Shown in pieces: positions 38,301-53,300 of a stretch of DNA of 64,000 bases. The stretch is from Tomocerus qinae. Taxonomy: Eukaryota; Arthropoda; Collembola; Entomobryomorpha; Tomoceridae. The stretch covers positions 63,461,884 to 63,525,883 of the forward strand of contig CM034547.1 in the NCBI GenBank assembly GCA_020055645.1, read 5' to 3'. A program made the translations under genes and the position numbers. The notes beneath the pieces were generated by a model. It saw only the letters and a list, made by a program, of their open reading frames with translations. It was not told where the DNA came from and ran no database searches. The number at the start of each line of letters is the position of its first letter. Position 1 is the stretch's first letter.

Positions 38301-41300
38301 GAAGGGAGTCAAGTCAGTATAGAAGTAGCTATCACATCACATTATTGTATATGAATGATACATGAGTAGTATATTTAGTATGTAGTCAAGTATAAAATAG
38401 TATAGGTACTATAAGATGGAAGGAGATAGATATTAACATACTTTATCTGTTGGTGGATATACGTATGTTGGAGTTATGTAGTATGTTTTAAAAGTTAGTA
38501 AGATAGCATTTACAAGGTAGAGATAGGGAGAGAGTGTCTAAATACAAATACTTTTAGATTTAAAGAAGGACTGGGAGTTGGTAGTGTGGTAAGTAAGTAG
38601 GAGATAGTAAAGAAGCTGAGGAAATAACATTCATGAATTCAGTGCGGATCAAAAGATAAGTTTCATCCCACGGATTTTCATGCAGAGCTCATAGTCACTT
38701 CTTGACTGGAAATCTCTTTTCCCACTAGCAATGCAGGAGCTAATCTATAGACAAAACAACTAATGCTACATACGACTATGCACAAGATAGGTGCTCCTAT
38801 TTATGTGTGTATATCGCAAGTTGTATCTGAGATTGAGATGGTTTCGTCGGTTGACTAGGTCGACTATAAAAATATCCTTTAAAGTTATCTATCCCTTCTC
38901 GCTTTCTTTATTCTGTAGCAGTAGTCGAGTGAGTAGTTGCTGAACTGAGCAGAAATGAAGTGAGAGTGCCGTTCTTTAGTTTGTTCCTTTTTATTTGATG
39001 GAAGTTCTATTGCAGCCTTTCCTCTTCCCCAATTCACTTCACTATTCTCATCCTATTATTATCGAAACGCACGGCGAATCTCCTTACGCCTAGTCAGACC
39101 CTAAAACTAAAGGCAAGGAAATCCTATGGTGATGTTAAAGCTGATGCGATCTCTCAAAAGCAGATGCTCTCAATGCATTATGCTGCAGTCCATGGCTCTC
39201 CTGTTGAAGGCTCATCTCGCTCCCTTTAATACCATTACCATCCACACTTCACATCTATGCCTAATCTAATGTATTTACTTACACTTACAAGACGACTACT
39301 ACGACTAGACAACTATTAGTCCCAACTCGATGTACAGCTTTGTCGTCCTATCTAATACTTTCGTTTGTGAATCTCCGAGGAGAGCGAGCGTGAAAAATGG
39401 AAAGATGTGGTGGTCCTTCGTTAGTGTTCAACTAGGCTATATAAACAGCATTAGTTCTCTAGGGGAAATAGATTGACATGTTGAGGTTGAGCTGACACTG
39501 ACTTTGCTTTCATCACATTTACCTTCTCATTCATCCTCTTGAATCTCATTGACCTCCATTTCCAGACTACAACCTCCCTCCCACTATGAATTTCATTACA
39601 CACAGAAAATAAAATCAACGATTTAACTATTGCCATATCTACTTTAGTTAGGTCACCTGTTTCAACGACCATATCGATCCCTTCGTCTTTAATGTACTTT
39701 GATGCCATACTTTAGTCTAAAGAAGGTATAGAACAAGCAACTCATTTAGTATAATGGAAATGATCTTGAAAGGTACATTTCCGACAATGTGTGACAAATA
39801 GATAGATATTGTGAGTCATTATTAGCGTCATATAAATAGTAGGATACGAATGGAAGTAAATGAATCTGTCCGCTCCTCCTGCTGGGTCCGTAAATAGATT
39901 GGAGAGTAAACAGTAGTTATAGGTCTACTTGCATTTATTATCACATCAGTAAAAAGTGAAGACGACAAACTAAATACAGCAAATAAAAATAGAGACATGT
40001 AGACGAGGGGAAAAGTGAAGATGCTCTTCTGTCTGCCTATTCTAGAAAACGAGGCAGGAAAGACATAGACACGACCACAGAGACGATTAAAGCTTCACTC
40101 ACAGACGAGGGAAATCTCGAGAAAAAGAATAGATGCAATGGGAGAAGGGCCGTAAAAGAGTAGAGAGGTAACACAGTGGGCTGTGCACCTCGGGCAGTAA
40201 AGCCGTGATAATGACTTGACACGTAGTCGTAAAATAGCAAAGTTAAGCCAAGCTGTCGCGCAAGAGAAAGTTCAAAGTAAATATAGCCGTCGACTACAAA
40301 TACTACTTGTGTGTATGTTTCTATAAATGAAAACTCGGTTTGAGTGGAATCGACTCGATTGTGTCTTGCTCAATCTACATATGAACAGAGAAAAGTACCC
40401 AGCACCACATACATATGCTAATGCAGAACTCTAATGCATTTACACTGAATCCTAATACTCGTGTATTTATACGTGTACTATTTTTGCATATGTTATCTAA
40501 TACATTATAGTGAAACTGAAATGTTGACTTTACTCACACAGTACTATAAAAATTAAAAGCTCACAAAAGTCGAGTCAAGTTAAATCGTCATCTACGAAAG
40601 CGTATAGTATATACTACATACACAAACACTACATGTGTACATATACTACATTTATATCCATTGCACTGGCTAGCACTCAAGAAACATTTTAAGAATTTGG
40701 CACAGAGGCTTGTCTGTCTGTTTGTCCTTGTCTTGCTCTGTGATAACTCCATGCCATGAATGAATACCTACGTAACGTATAGTGCAGAACATTCAGTTAC
40801 TGAATACATTCTAGGATCCTATTTACTATTAGCCAAAAGACAAAGGAGTCGTTTGGTAATCGGTAGCTTGAGATGGGAGCAGATGAGACTAATGAAATCG
40901 ATGAGGATAAGATAAGCAACTTGAAGGATTTAAAACTCGGTCACTCATTGTTAAACAAACGAGTTTACTTACCAGCTTCAATTAAATATCTATACATTGA
41001 TGAAGTTTGGTTTGTAGATTGCATACAAAGTTTGGTATACAACTCTGATTGAAGGGAATTGAAAAGAAATACAGAAACACTATTGTGTCTTTATCAAGAT
41101 AACTTTATGCGGGGAAAGTTACGAAAGCTATATTTATTTAGGAGAAAGGCCAAAGAAAACAAATAATTTGTTGGGTTTTAGAAGAAAATTGAAGCACAGT
41201 AAATTTTCTCCTCTTCCTTTCCATTTATTTTCGTTTTGCTATTTGCTAAGAGTTACAACTTCTCTTTTTAATTTGACATGCATTATTGTTCACTTTTTAG

Positions 41301-44300
41301 TGGAGGAAAAGCTTTGATTTTCTGTGAATGCCATTTTCATTGAAATACAGCAGCGTAGAGCGAGGAAGGTTATTTGGTAGAGAAAACTATTTGAACTTTC
41401 ACACCTGGAAACGTAGTATTGCATGCAGTACGTAGTTGTAGATAAGAGGGCTACCTTGACTCTTAGTATTTATATGCCCAAAATTTTACAAAGCTACTCA
41501 ACTGATAAACAGCAGTGGTTCACCAGGTCGACCGTGACAGAAGAACTACACATGCAACACTTCAAAGAACTTCCACCAAAATGCCAAACGAAAACATGAA
41601 AACAGCTTGGGGGATCTGTGTGCATGATTTACACGGGAAAGGGAGATTGCATTTAATGGGGCACGAAAGAGATGAAAACGAAATGGGAAGCTACTATAAA
41701 CTATAGTAGTAGGCACTGAGTCAATCAAAGATAACTCACTTACTCCTATGCACTTTAATATTTTCGTGGTAAAGTACCATTGATGTCAGTTGCCTCGTAC
41801 TTTTATGGAAAATAAATATTTGTGCATTCAGATAAAATTGTGTGCAATGCAGCCTGTCAGATCTACTATAATTTGACATCATTATTGATATTTGGGGGAA
41901 TCTCAAGGAAATAGAAAAATGGGCTGCATTGAAATGGAAACTACCTTGAGAATATCCAATGCAGTGTTTTTTTAAGATAAAGTGAAATGAAAACATTGAC
42001 TTGGGAAAAAATTGGAGCATCGAGGTCAGTCATGTACATTCAGAGATAGAATAAACAGTGCATAGGCAATTAGAGCCTGAGTGTACTCACATCGCAAAGC
42101 TAATTTCTAGGTTATTGCTATGAAAGTTTTATGGAGAGAAAGCATGGGGAAAGATAAACGTATACTCAATTAAACACTATCATCATCCGCTCCCAAATTC
42201 ATTCAAAATGTATAGCTACGGGGTTATGAATAAATGACTCGGTTGTAGTTTCCAGAACCTAAAAATTCATTACAGTAAATGCATTTAGGGAAAGGGAAAT
42301 CGAATCTAGCTTCTATTTATATCCAACGCGATTCTATCCTTTGTGCAGCGCACAGATATTTAATTAACAAGAATTATTACTACCTGTATTCATACTTAAA
42401 ACCTCACTCTAGTGGTTGGAATTCCTCAGTTTTCAGAAAACGCAAGCTGTTTTTAATTTAAGCCTAGTTTTTGGTACCAGCTACTTCTACCAAGTCAATA
42501 TCTACTTACATAAATTCATTTTGGAAATATCTCAGTTGCGTATGCTTGATTTCTCCCAAGTACGTGTTATTGATTCGAGAACGAATAAAAATAGGATAAA
42601 GAATGTGAATAAGTTATGTCATTGGATGCTTGTGCCCCCTTGAAAATGAAAGCTCACAAGATGTTTCCCCATGTACGACTTAATTATTTCTGATTGTGAG
42701 ACAGTATTCTAGTGCTGAAATTCCAATGTGCTATGGCAGGATGTAATCGTGGTATCCTAATTATAAAAATATAGTCAAAGCTTGGACATGAGTGGTTGGT
42801 TAGGTATGTAGATATGAATATTTAAGTCTTAATTGGCGAATCCACATAGTGGCTAATGGAAGGAAGGTTGGAAATTATTTTTAGGTTAACAAGTTTTCTT
42901 CCTGAAGTTGAAATTACTTTCATTACCGGTTCCCGGTTGTTCACTATTGCTATTTAATGGCACAAAAGAGCCAAAGTTCATGACAAACAAGATGTATCCC
43001 ATTTGCCAATGGGATGTGAAGTGCTTTTGTATGGTGAAGTAGGAACGGAAATGTGACTAACTAAGTTTCTGTATGAACTTCCTTCCTCTTCGAAACTAGA
43101 GTGCGAAGTCCAAATTACGATGAAGTGATTTAATAAGAGAATAGACATAGGATTGCGAAATGGAGGGAGAGTGTGTCTAGGATGAATAAATGAATAAACA
43201 GAATTTGGTGAACTACTAATGGAGACTTATCAAGTTTACCTAACAATGGTGTGGCAACTGGCAAGCTGACGATGATGAGATACCCAGACAAATGTTGTTC
43301 CTTAGCCACACATACATTTCCTATTCTAGATGGATTCGACATTCCCATCATCAATCCATTATTACTATTAATTTATAATGCAACATCTGCTCGAGTCCAC
43401 AAGTGCATATTGTTGAAGAGTCAGGCAGGCACTCCTTAGCAGAAATGCGGATGGATGTGCAGCCGACTTATTACTGCACGTCTAGTGATTACATTCTAGC
43501 TGACTATAGAAATGTTTCTTTCCTTGGCAAATAAAGACATGACGTCGACAAAGTGTTTACAGACCAGCCAAGTAAGTCCACTTTGTTCTCTTCCACAATA
43601 TGTCGGATGAAAAAACTTTTTTCAGAGTTTGTCCATTAGGCCAAATGAAGAAATCAATGGCTGACTTTTCTTATGGACATGGTACAATTAATAGTGATGG
43701 TAATAGACAACTCTCTATCGCTTCTATTGTCAAATCACTAATTAGTGGGGTAGAGATTTACGACTTTCTGTTTGTGACAAGCACGACAATACAAGTTAAT
43801 TACTGGGTGAAGAGTCTGTTTAATTCCACATGTCCACACACAAAGGTTATTTACCCCGATAAAAGTTTTCTAAAGAAAAGATGACGTCATGAGAGGATGG
43901 CTGGTTGATATGTAAATTTGGTACATTTTTGAATTGACTCTGACGACAGTTAGATTACATATGTCACTGTATAGAAAAGCAACAGGGAATAGCTCGCAAT
44001 AGAGTATCAAGTTATTGAGTCTTTCTGAAGAACTCAACAAATGAAAGGGAATAGTTGGGATTCCATCAGAGGATCATTGTACCCTAGACAGGTTTGTTCT
44101 CAAGGATCTATATGAATTTAGATTGAAAAGACTGACAGTGAAAAAGGAGTATCTCTTGTCGAGTCAGTTTAGTGTACATAATGGAAGGTAAGAAGACAAA
44201 TGAAGGAAGAAAATAAGGAAGGAAAGGACAAGGACACTGCTCAATTTTCATTTAAATTTCAACAAGGGAGTGAAAGTCAGAGTGGAAATAAGATATGAAG

Positions 44301-47300
44301 TACGTGAGGGAAAGTAAAAGGACCATCTCCGTCTACATCAAGTGGCATATTTGTGTTGCTTGTGCACTATTGACAGTCAAGGAGGAAGGTGAAAGTAAAG
44401 AAAGGAAGGGAAACGCTCCATTTATTTGATAGGCTGTTATTTTCAATATTTGTTGAAGTGTGAAGAGAAAAGGAGGAGAGAGGATGGGAATGAGCCATGG
44501 AAAGCCCTACACAGTCACAGTGTCGGGAATTCCAAGTCTTCCAGGGAAAAGTCAAGGGACTTCCTCACTCTCCTCTTAAGACTCTGTCCTCTTCTAACTG
44601 ATACTGCGTCCTCTATATTTGCACTTCGTCTTACTTATCCGCGCTATATATCCGGAAATACACAAAGCGATCTCCCACAGATAGAAATGTTAGCAGATTA
44701 TTGTATGAAATAAACTATCTTAAAGAAGACTAGGAAAACTTTATGCTTTGCCCATCTTTTTAAAATTCACAACGTATAGAGATGATCAAATGGAAGAGAT
44801 ATACCTAGATAAACTTGTAGACATTCCATATATTATCTTTTAATGATGTCGTTTAACCATAACTCAACTTTATTTTCCAAACTTTGATCTGTATATACTT
44901 GTATAGTATTGGTTATCATTATTTATACGATATAATGTCCGTGAGGTAGCAAGCAATCTTTTCCCCGCTTATAACATTTTTATTTATTGGTAAATATCTC
45001 AGAACCGCACGGTCTAAATTGACCATTAAATTGGTAAGTGCGCCATTACTTATTTGTGCTTTGGTTTTTGGCTCTTTTTTGTCATTAGTAGATTTTATTA
45101 GTACTGTAGTTGATAAACAGCTAGGTTTTTGTCATTTTCCAGAGGTAGATTCAGGTTGGGAAGTTAATGTTTGTTTTGACTGGAGAGTTTGTCTAGATGT
45201 ATATAAAAGGGAGAGTTGTGTATTTTCCGCTAACATGAAAGGTATATGGAAGTTGAGCCGCAGATTGAGTTCTTGTCCTTGTCTGTAGAGATACATAGTA
45301 GGTAGCCTTTAAAACAGGATCAGTGTGAGATGAGAATTTGAAGGTAGGGAAGTCTTCCTGTCTCGTTTGGTTGAGCTGTTCCTCTTCTAGTTGCTTTTGC
45401 CTAGTTGTAAATCCAGGGAGTTGAGAAAAGTTGTTAGTTTATCGCTGAACTGGAGATGAGCTTGAGTTGGTTTGGCTTTCTCATGCCTTCCTGTAGTTAG
45501 GCTGGGTTGATCCGACACTCAGAGCAGCATTAGTAACGGCCTCTCCTCTTCCCAAGTGACACAAAACACCATGGTAGACGCATTTGATGTCTGTACCATC
45601 CATTCCAAGAACAAATACATGTTTGCAGGACTCTATTTCTGTTCACTAACGATAAGTTCATAGTTCACTCGACTACATTGCGCCTATATTTAATAAAGTA
45701 ACTAATGAGTCGGAAAATGCTTTCATTTTGACAGAAACTAAGTAACTGCAACTAGAAACACAACTTTCATCAGGACTTGCAACTGTTATCTAAAGTCGTA
45801 AGTCCAGACTATTTCAGTCATATAGACAAAGAACTATAGGCCATTAGCCAACCACGGAGTTTCAGGTAAATTCCCTGTTAATATTTAATGAGAGTGATGA
45901 AGCGGGACTCGACTTCCTTTTATTTCCACTGTATGTCTGTCTTAACCTGTCTCTTCTGTTTGACTTTCTCTTACTTTTGCAATCGTGTCGTCTTTGCTTT
46001 CACTAAGGCTCAACTCAACCTCAACTCAACACGAAACACTTTTAGCAATTTGTGAAAAAGTCAACTTTCCTCTGGAAATAAAACTTTCCTGTGTGCATTT
46101 TCCTGATATCTACTCCTGCTATTTTTGATCCTCTCTGATGTCCGTAGTTTTACCTAATGCTACTACCAATCTAAAATACGACTTTCCTATGATATGAGCA
46201 ACGGAAGACGCGACCTGTAGTAGTAGGTGTATACTCAAGCTTATATCTCTAGGTACACAAAAGAGGTACGTCTTTAATGCGAAAGATTATTTGTACAGAT
46301 TTCACTTTCAGAGCCAAAGAAGAAACTAAAACCTCTAAAAACATTCTCTCTTCCTTAGCCTTAGGCTTCACTCCGACCGGAGACTCAACACACATAGACA
46401 AACATATAAAACTACCGTACATCTTCTACTGACGTCACATTTACAATATCATCACTAAATAAACTTGCCAATATTTCTAACCATGTTTGCCCGGATATTC
46501 TCTTCCAGAATATGATGTCTGGATTTAAATATGATAATCCGACAGATTATTATTGATGCACCAAATTTTTTAGTGGAGTTTAAGACACACATCTCTATGT
46601 GTGTAATGTTAATATGTCTTTTAGAAGGTTCTAGCATTATATCGCCTTAGAGTTTGGCACGAGAGATTCACTTGAGGCGTAAGAGGAGAGGTAAATAAGT
46701 CAAGGAACTTTGGAGAGCGATCCATTGAGATGGAGACAGAAAGACTTGACTTAATGAAGCAGTTGGACTCTAAAAAGAACTCTACGGCATCCCACATTAG
46801 GTACACACGGGAAGTTACGATACTGCATTGTTTGCACAAGAGCTTTGCTGTCGGTTTCTTTTCTGCATGAGAAAGCGACATGTTTCTCGGCTAAGATTTG
46901 ACTACTAAAAGTTAAGTTTCTGTTGTGACTTCTCTGGAGCGATAAAAGAGAGAAATGAAGGTCTGCATTCCAGGCATTGCATTGCATTACATTCAGTATT
47001 TTATAAATTCCTATACAGACAGCTTATTTCCTGAATAAGTTAGACAAGTGTAGGAGGCAGTGGCAGGTTACCACACAATAAGTCAAGTCAGATCTTGGAA
47101 AGTAAAAGCGACTGGGTTCTTTAGCATAATCATCACCAAAAGACCTTTCCTTCAGCTTTCATCCACAAGCGAGTGGTCTTGATCTGATTTGCTTTCACTC
47201 CCCTGCTGTGCACACACGTTCTGCATATTATCCTCCTTTCAGTGCTACTGTAGCTAGCCAAAGACGATTGGTGGTATGTTTGCTCAACTACAGATGGTAA

Positions 47301-50300
47301 CTATCAGAACTCATTCAGTACTCCAAGTCTCCAGATTACACTCGGATTATGCATTGATGAATATTACAATTGTGAATAGACTCATTCAGTTAAACTGAGT
47401 ACATAAAGTCAAAAAGAATATTTTATCTTAATATCTGGACTCTTACCGCAGAATGCTTTCTAGTAGAAAACAAAACCGGAGCAAACAGTAGTCTATATAT
47501 GTCCTTCTATTACATTTTAACTTAACTACGAATGGAAATGGGTTATAACTTTTGTGTATTAAGTCATACCAGGGTAAGAATGGCAAAAAGGAAAAGAACA
47601 AGAAACATGACAAGTCGCCTAGCTAACTTTACTATGGCACTAGTAGTATTATTTATGTGGCACGGGGCATTATAAGCATAAAGTAAAGTACACCGCCACA
47701 AGAATAGCAAGTAAGCTTCTATGCAGTGTACCAAGTCCCAGATATCATAATATTCTAGTATACTACATATTTGTTATAAAAGCACACATAAGCACATATT
47801 TAGGTAATACTAAAGACTGTGTATAGTTTATGTATATATCTATTTATCTATACAGGTAGTGCAGTGGTGGTAGAATAGGAGAGTGGGATGTAGTAATATA
47901 ATATTTTGCTTGCATATCCTTTACATTAGTTATGTATTTTTATATAGGAAGTATATTTAGTTCATAATATATGTATGTATAGTGTACATATGATACTTAT
48001 TTGGTGGACTGTTGTATGGAATTGTGCATAGTGCCAAAACAGCTAAACGAAGTTGAACTGAAGCTCGACATAAAGAAAAGCAGAGAAAGATTCTCATTGC
48101 ATGAGCAGAGTACAGAACAGAAAAGGGAAAGCAAGTCGAGTTAACTTAAAAGACGACTTGGGACATTCGACTGGAGAAAATCGATATCTACGTAGAATTC
48201 ATACAACACACTTACACACACCACACCAAACATACACGCCTTTCTCCCCTGGCTTTCTCCTCTACAAATACACTCATACTGCATGTACAAATACATTTAT
48301 ACCGAGGTGAGTACTGCCACTTCCTTCTATTCCACAAAATAATATAGCGGATAATAATAAGTATTATTTGTAATGCAACGATTGCGTTACCTACTCTTAG
48401 TCTCTCCAATATGCATTATACAATAATATGTAAGTACTATCTGTAGTGTATAGTGTTTATGTATATTTATACTAATCGCAGCCCAGCTACACTCTACATG
48501 CTACTTATATAAGGGGAGCATGTAAGCAGTCTGTGTAGGCGATAGATATATCGCATGTCTTTCCATGCCGTGCAGAGTGCATAGTAGTGTACTGCTTTAT
48601 TCTTTTCCTTGGGTTAAGTTCTTGTGGGCTATCGGGCGATTCCAATTTCAATCCTTGATGTGATGTGATGATAAAGCACAGCCTAAGTCCCAATTCCACT
48701 CCTTTTCCCAATGAAATGAATGATCAAATTCTGAAACTGCTATAGAGCCCGCTATTTAGTCAACAGAAACTCCCTGCTACTACACGTGTGCATATAACAA
48801 TATCTATAATTCTCTTAGACTAAACACTATTTTGATATTATAGGGTGTCTCTTGGGTTGGACGATAAGTGATAGGCATTTTGTGAGTCTACACGACTAGA
48901 CACAAAATTGTGCAATGTCCAAAATAATGCATAAGCTACTATACTTTACCCCATTATATACTATTAGGAAATATTACATTTTGCATATCTGTAATAATCG
49001 TTCCCGACCCATGCAGAGTAGATCCTTCCATATTGAATTGACAGAAGTTCAACCAACGCAACGGCATGGAAAATTGGGACTTTATTATTATGGAGTTATA
49101 GTGGAGCCCATTCTTTTCCCCATAAGACATAATAATATAATTTTTTCCTTGCACTATGCATACAGACACAATTAGGTAGGTACTGTCCAGGAAATTGTGA
49201 ATGGGCTCTGGAATTAAGTTACTCTTTATAGGTGTACATTCCTTATGTATGGGACTATCGATCTCTGACTAAGTAAGACAGACGTTGAATAAGAAAGACA
49301 GTGGCACGGCATGTCATGCAATATGCAATTCAAACTGATAGCTCCCAATTACTACAATGTGACCGAGGAACGAATATCAGACTCCAACCGCCTTGCTTCG
49401 TGATTGTGTGCAGTTTAAATATTTCTTGGCGAAATGTACATCTAGACTCATGACTTTTAAATTACATTGAAAATACACACCGATATGTGAAGTAGTTTTA
49501 CTAATTCCGCAACATTGCGGAATAAATGGAAGAAACGACGGGATGATTATTCCGCAGTAGTAGTAGGTAATCAATTCTAATGAAGAAAGTTAGAGTAAAC
49601 TGAACTCATCGTCAGGCAAATTGTTTCCCTGGCACATCCCATCTCATCCCATCACTTCAGCAGCAACTCATTCTCGATCTTTTGGGAATTCCCATCTTTC
49701 TTTTTCTATTTGTATAGATGACTCGGTCTAGATATAGTATCGCCTTGTTTATCTTATGTTTCTATTCTCCGTCAGACTGTGTGGTGGATATGCGTCAGTA
49801 TTTTGCACCGCAGCAGAAAGACAGAGTGTATCGTTTACTTCGTGAGATTGATTTACAGTGCGTGCAACAGCACAGGAAATTCAATTTTGCATGTAATTTG
49901 TGAATTTGTAGTTGCATTGTGTCCTGACGCTGCCCATTATCTGGGTATTATTAGATCCGACTTGTCCTGTCTCTCTGATAAATCTACATGTAGGTTTATG
50001 ATCCATGCATAAATGTATTTACAAGGTATTTACATAATAAGTACAAGTACATATTTTACTTCCCTTTGACAACTTGAACAAAACGTGGACTGAAATAGTT
50101 AGAATAATACTAGCTCTGTATATTAGTTGAGATGATTTGGCTAAACAGGAAGGAGTAGATATTACAGGGCCGAGGAGGAACGTGTATTACATTATTAGAT
50201 TACGTAAATTGTAGTTTAGGATAGGGCTCTATTAGTGCTCATCCTTGTAGTCTTCCTATCTCCTTGATTTATGCTAATTAAATTTACATGCTGATGCTAA

Positions 50301-53300
50301 TTACTCGCATTTCATACACTCTTATCTCCAATTTTCCCGTGTAAACTGTGTGGGTAGCTTCGTGGAGAATTACAGTGTTGACTGTACAAAAGGAAGATAT
50401 TTAGGTTTAGCTAAGTAACACACACTCCTGGATTTCATTTACTATAAAGGACGACGACTACTTCCTAGATGAACTTTTCTTGGCTATTATTGGTGGTAAT
50501 GGTATACGAAATAGTACATGCATGCATATGTATATTTAATATGGACAGAATTAATATATAGTTTGTTGTAGTAGTGGTTGTTGGATGTCTTGTAAGGCTA
50601 GAGCATTAAACTATTATTGCCTGAGATATATAGCAATTAGTTAGAAACTGTCGGTGCAATGCAGGAAACTGGGAGATAGAGTTGAAAGATGATTTTGGCT
50701 TCCTAGTCAGTTTACTTAATTTAAGTTTGGGGATGCGGTCTTTTCTGCTCTGGCTTGTTTTCTGTTGGTTGGATTTGGAAAGGAGAGAGGAGCAATAGGA
50801 AAACAAAACTAAATACTTGGCTGCTTCTACTCGGCTATTACTTTTGGCTGTTGCATGTGCTATCTACTACAGACTTGTTTTGTCTAGGTATGTAGATTAC
50901 TGACAGTATTGCAGATATCTCATACTATCTACCTACACTCTCTACATGAGCATTTCTATGATTAAGATGTAATAGTGCATTTCAAGAAGAAAATAAGAAA
51001 TCTGTAGCTCCACTACAAATAGCTCGTAGTAACGTTCTAGGCTATAACTAATGACTAAGCACAGAAATAAGACGGGACAGTCAGGAATGAATTCCCATCA
51101 GCCTTTCAGTCCCCGACTCAAATGAAAGTTGATACAAAGTCAAAGTTAAATTAGTTTTGACGGGAACACGGAGAGACTTATTGTTCCAGAGTAACATACA
51201 TAACGGAAAATGACGACCGGCCGGAATATTACTCCTTGTTTTTTCTACCTAATATCTTGTGTTTACTATCTTGAACGTTCCGTTCACTGCTCCTTACCTA
51301 TTTGTCTTGATCCTGTTCAAGTCTTGGGTTCAAGTACTTGGATTCTAATATGAAATCTACTATGATTTCCCAAAATATAATGGGAAAGACTGGAGAAAAG
51401 GGATCTAAAATGTTTTGCTCGTGTCTCGTCTAGTCAGACAGCAGACAAACAACGATAAATTGCTTTGGCAAGCCAGCGAATGTTGATTCTTTCTTTGTTT
51501 TTCTATTCTGCATTGGTTTATTACGTTACAACTCGCTGGGTGGTCAATACTATCTGTCTTTTATGTACGACCTTTCCAGCAGGTTACACAGTCAATAGCA
51601 TACATGTAGGTACACACATATACATACCTACTGATACAATTCATACACATGGGACTTCAATTTAAATATTTACTCATCTGTGTATACTTAACTTTGCACA
51701 ACCATACAAAAAGAAAATTTTCTGATTTATGAAGACGGACAAAAAGAAAAGGAAACAAGAAGAAAGTTTCCCAACCGCAAAATATCTACTGCCATTCTTT
51801 CTTTTCTCTTTCAATTTCCGACAGGATTATTGTTAGATGTACACAACTAATCCACATTGCTCAATACTACGGGAAACCACTCACACACAACTTTGGAACA
51901 AAGTAGCAATACTAGAGAATAAATCCCTTGCAAACAACCAACTTTATCTACGTGTAAAATGTCTCGTATTCAAACTTAATTATTATCGACGAAAGAAAAA
52001 TAGCACGTTTTATTTTTTAAATAGTCGTGGATATGAAATTTGTATTCCGTACCACCACCTCGCAAATCTAATCAACTGATCACTAAACACAATAGATGTA
52101 TGAAGAATGAAAATTTAGGGCTTAAAAAGAGAAACACATTCAGTAGGGACGTCTTGGCGGACGACGGTCCTAGACTTTCAATTCGACAAAGGGTGCATGA
52201 TGCGTGCAGCTGAAAATATTTCCTTCCTATGGGTTATTTGTACAAAGTGAAAAAGAAAAGATGTTGAGACTTTTAGATAAGGTACTATATACTTCAATTG
52301 CATTTGATGTACGACAAGTGCCTATGCGAAGGCAATAACTTTCACTGCGGTTAAAATTGCAATTGAAAGGGGAAAACTTGAAAGAGGTAGAGATATTTGT
52401 ATTTGCCAAGTAGGGACATGGAGGACATAAAAGGAATGTTTTATTGCCAATTGGATGGCCAGAGTAATACATACTTTGAGCAAGTCTAACTCTTACTTCC
52501 TAATAATTTTCTGCAATAAAAGTTCTAGTGTCGAGTGCTTCGTTACAACTTTTATGTAACTTTTTACCACTGAATCTATCGGTTTACTACTGAATAATGG
52601 ACTTCCTGACAGAGAATTTAATTGGAATAAGTACTTCCTGTTTGCATCCTGCCACTCTAAAGCTCAAAGGCTCTATAAACTTCAAAAAGTATGTAGGTAC
52701 TTATATCTCAAATCGAAGTGCAAACCAAAAGTAATACACAATGAATTAATTAGTTCTAAAAATACTATAAATTGTGTAAAGTCACAGTAATATGAGCGTT
52801 TTTGTTCGTGATGCATGTACAATTTGAAATAACAGAGTTAATAGTATTCTGCTGGCTAATGTAAGATTTATGTCCTAATAGCTATTTGGCATTTATAATT
52901 TTGTATTTACGTAACTTCATACTTATGTGTAATGTGCATTTATTATAATGCACAAGACTGCGGTTTCTGCACCTCGTCATAAAATATTACGTTCAAATTA
53001 TTATTACATTACCATGTATTCCATAGATATTTTATATTTCCTGCATTACTGAGAAAGTAGAATTTTAAAATCACTACTATAGTCAGTGAAAGTACTATAA
53101 ATATATTTGAGTGGTACTATTCTGGTCATGATAACTATGGGAAAAATAAAATGCAAATTGTGGCCAAGTCGTTGACACGTACTACCAACAGACATGAAAA
53201 TGAACTACTAATGAAGATGTTAAATAAGTGGCAAAAAGTAAATTATGTATATGTATTGCTGAGCTATATAGAGAAGCATGATTGTTGGGGTAGCAGTAAT

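Noticed and set aside
45541..45610. GC-richer patch open in several frames on the minus strand
   Set aside because: All three frames are briefly open, and no single one shows a family match or clear splice sites.
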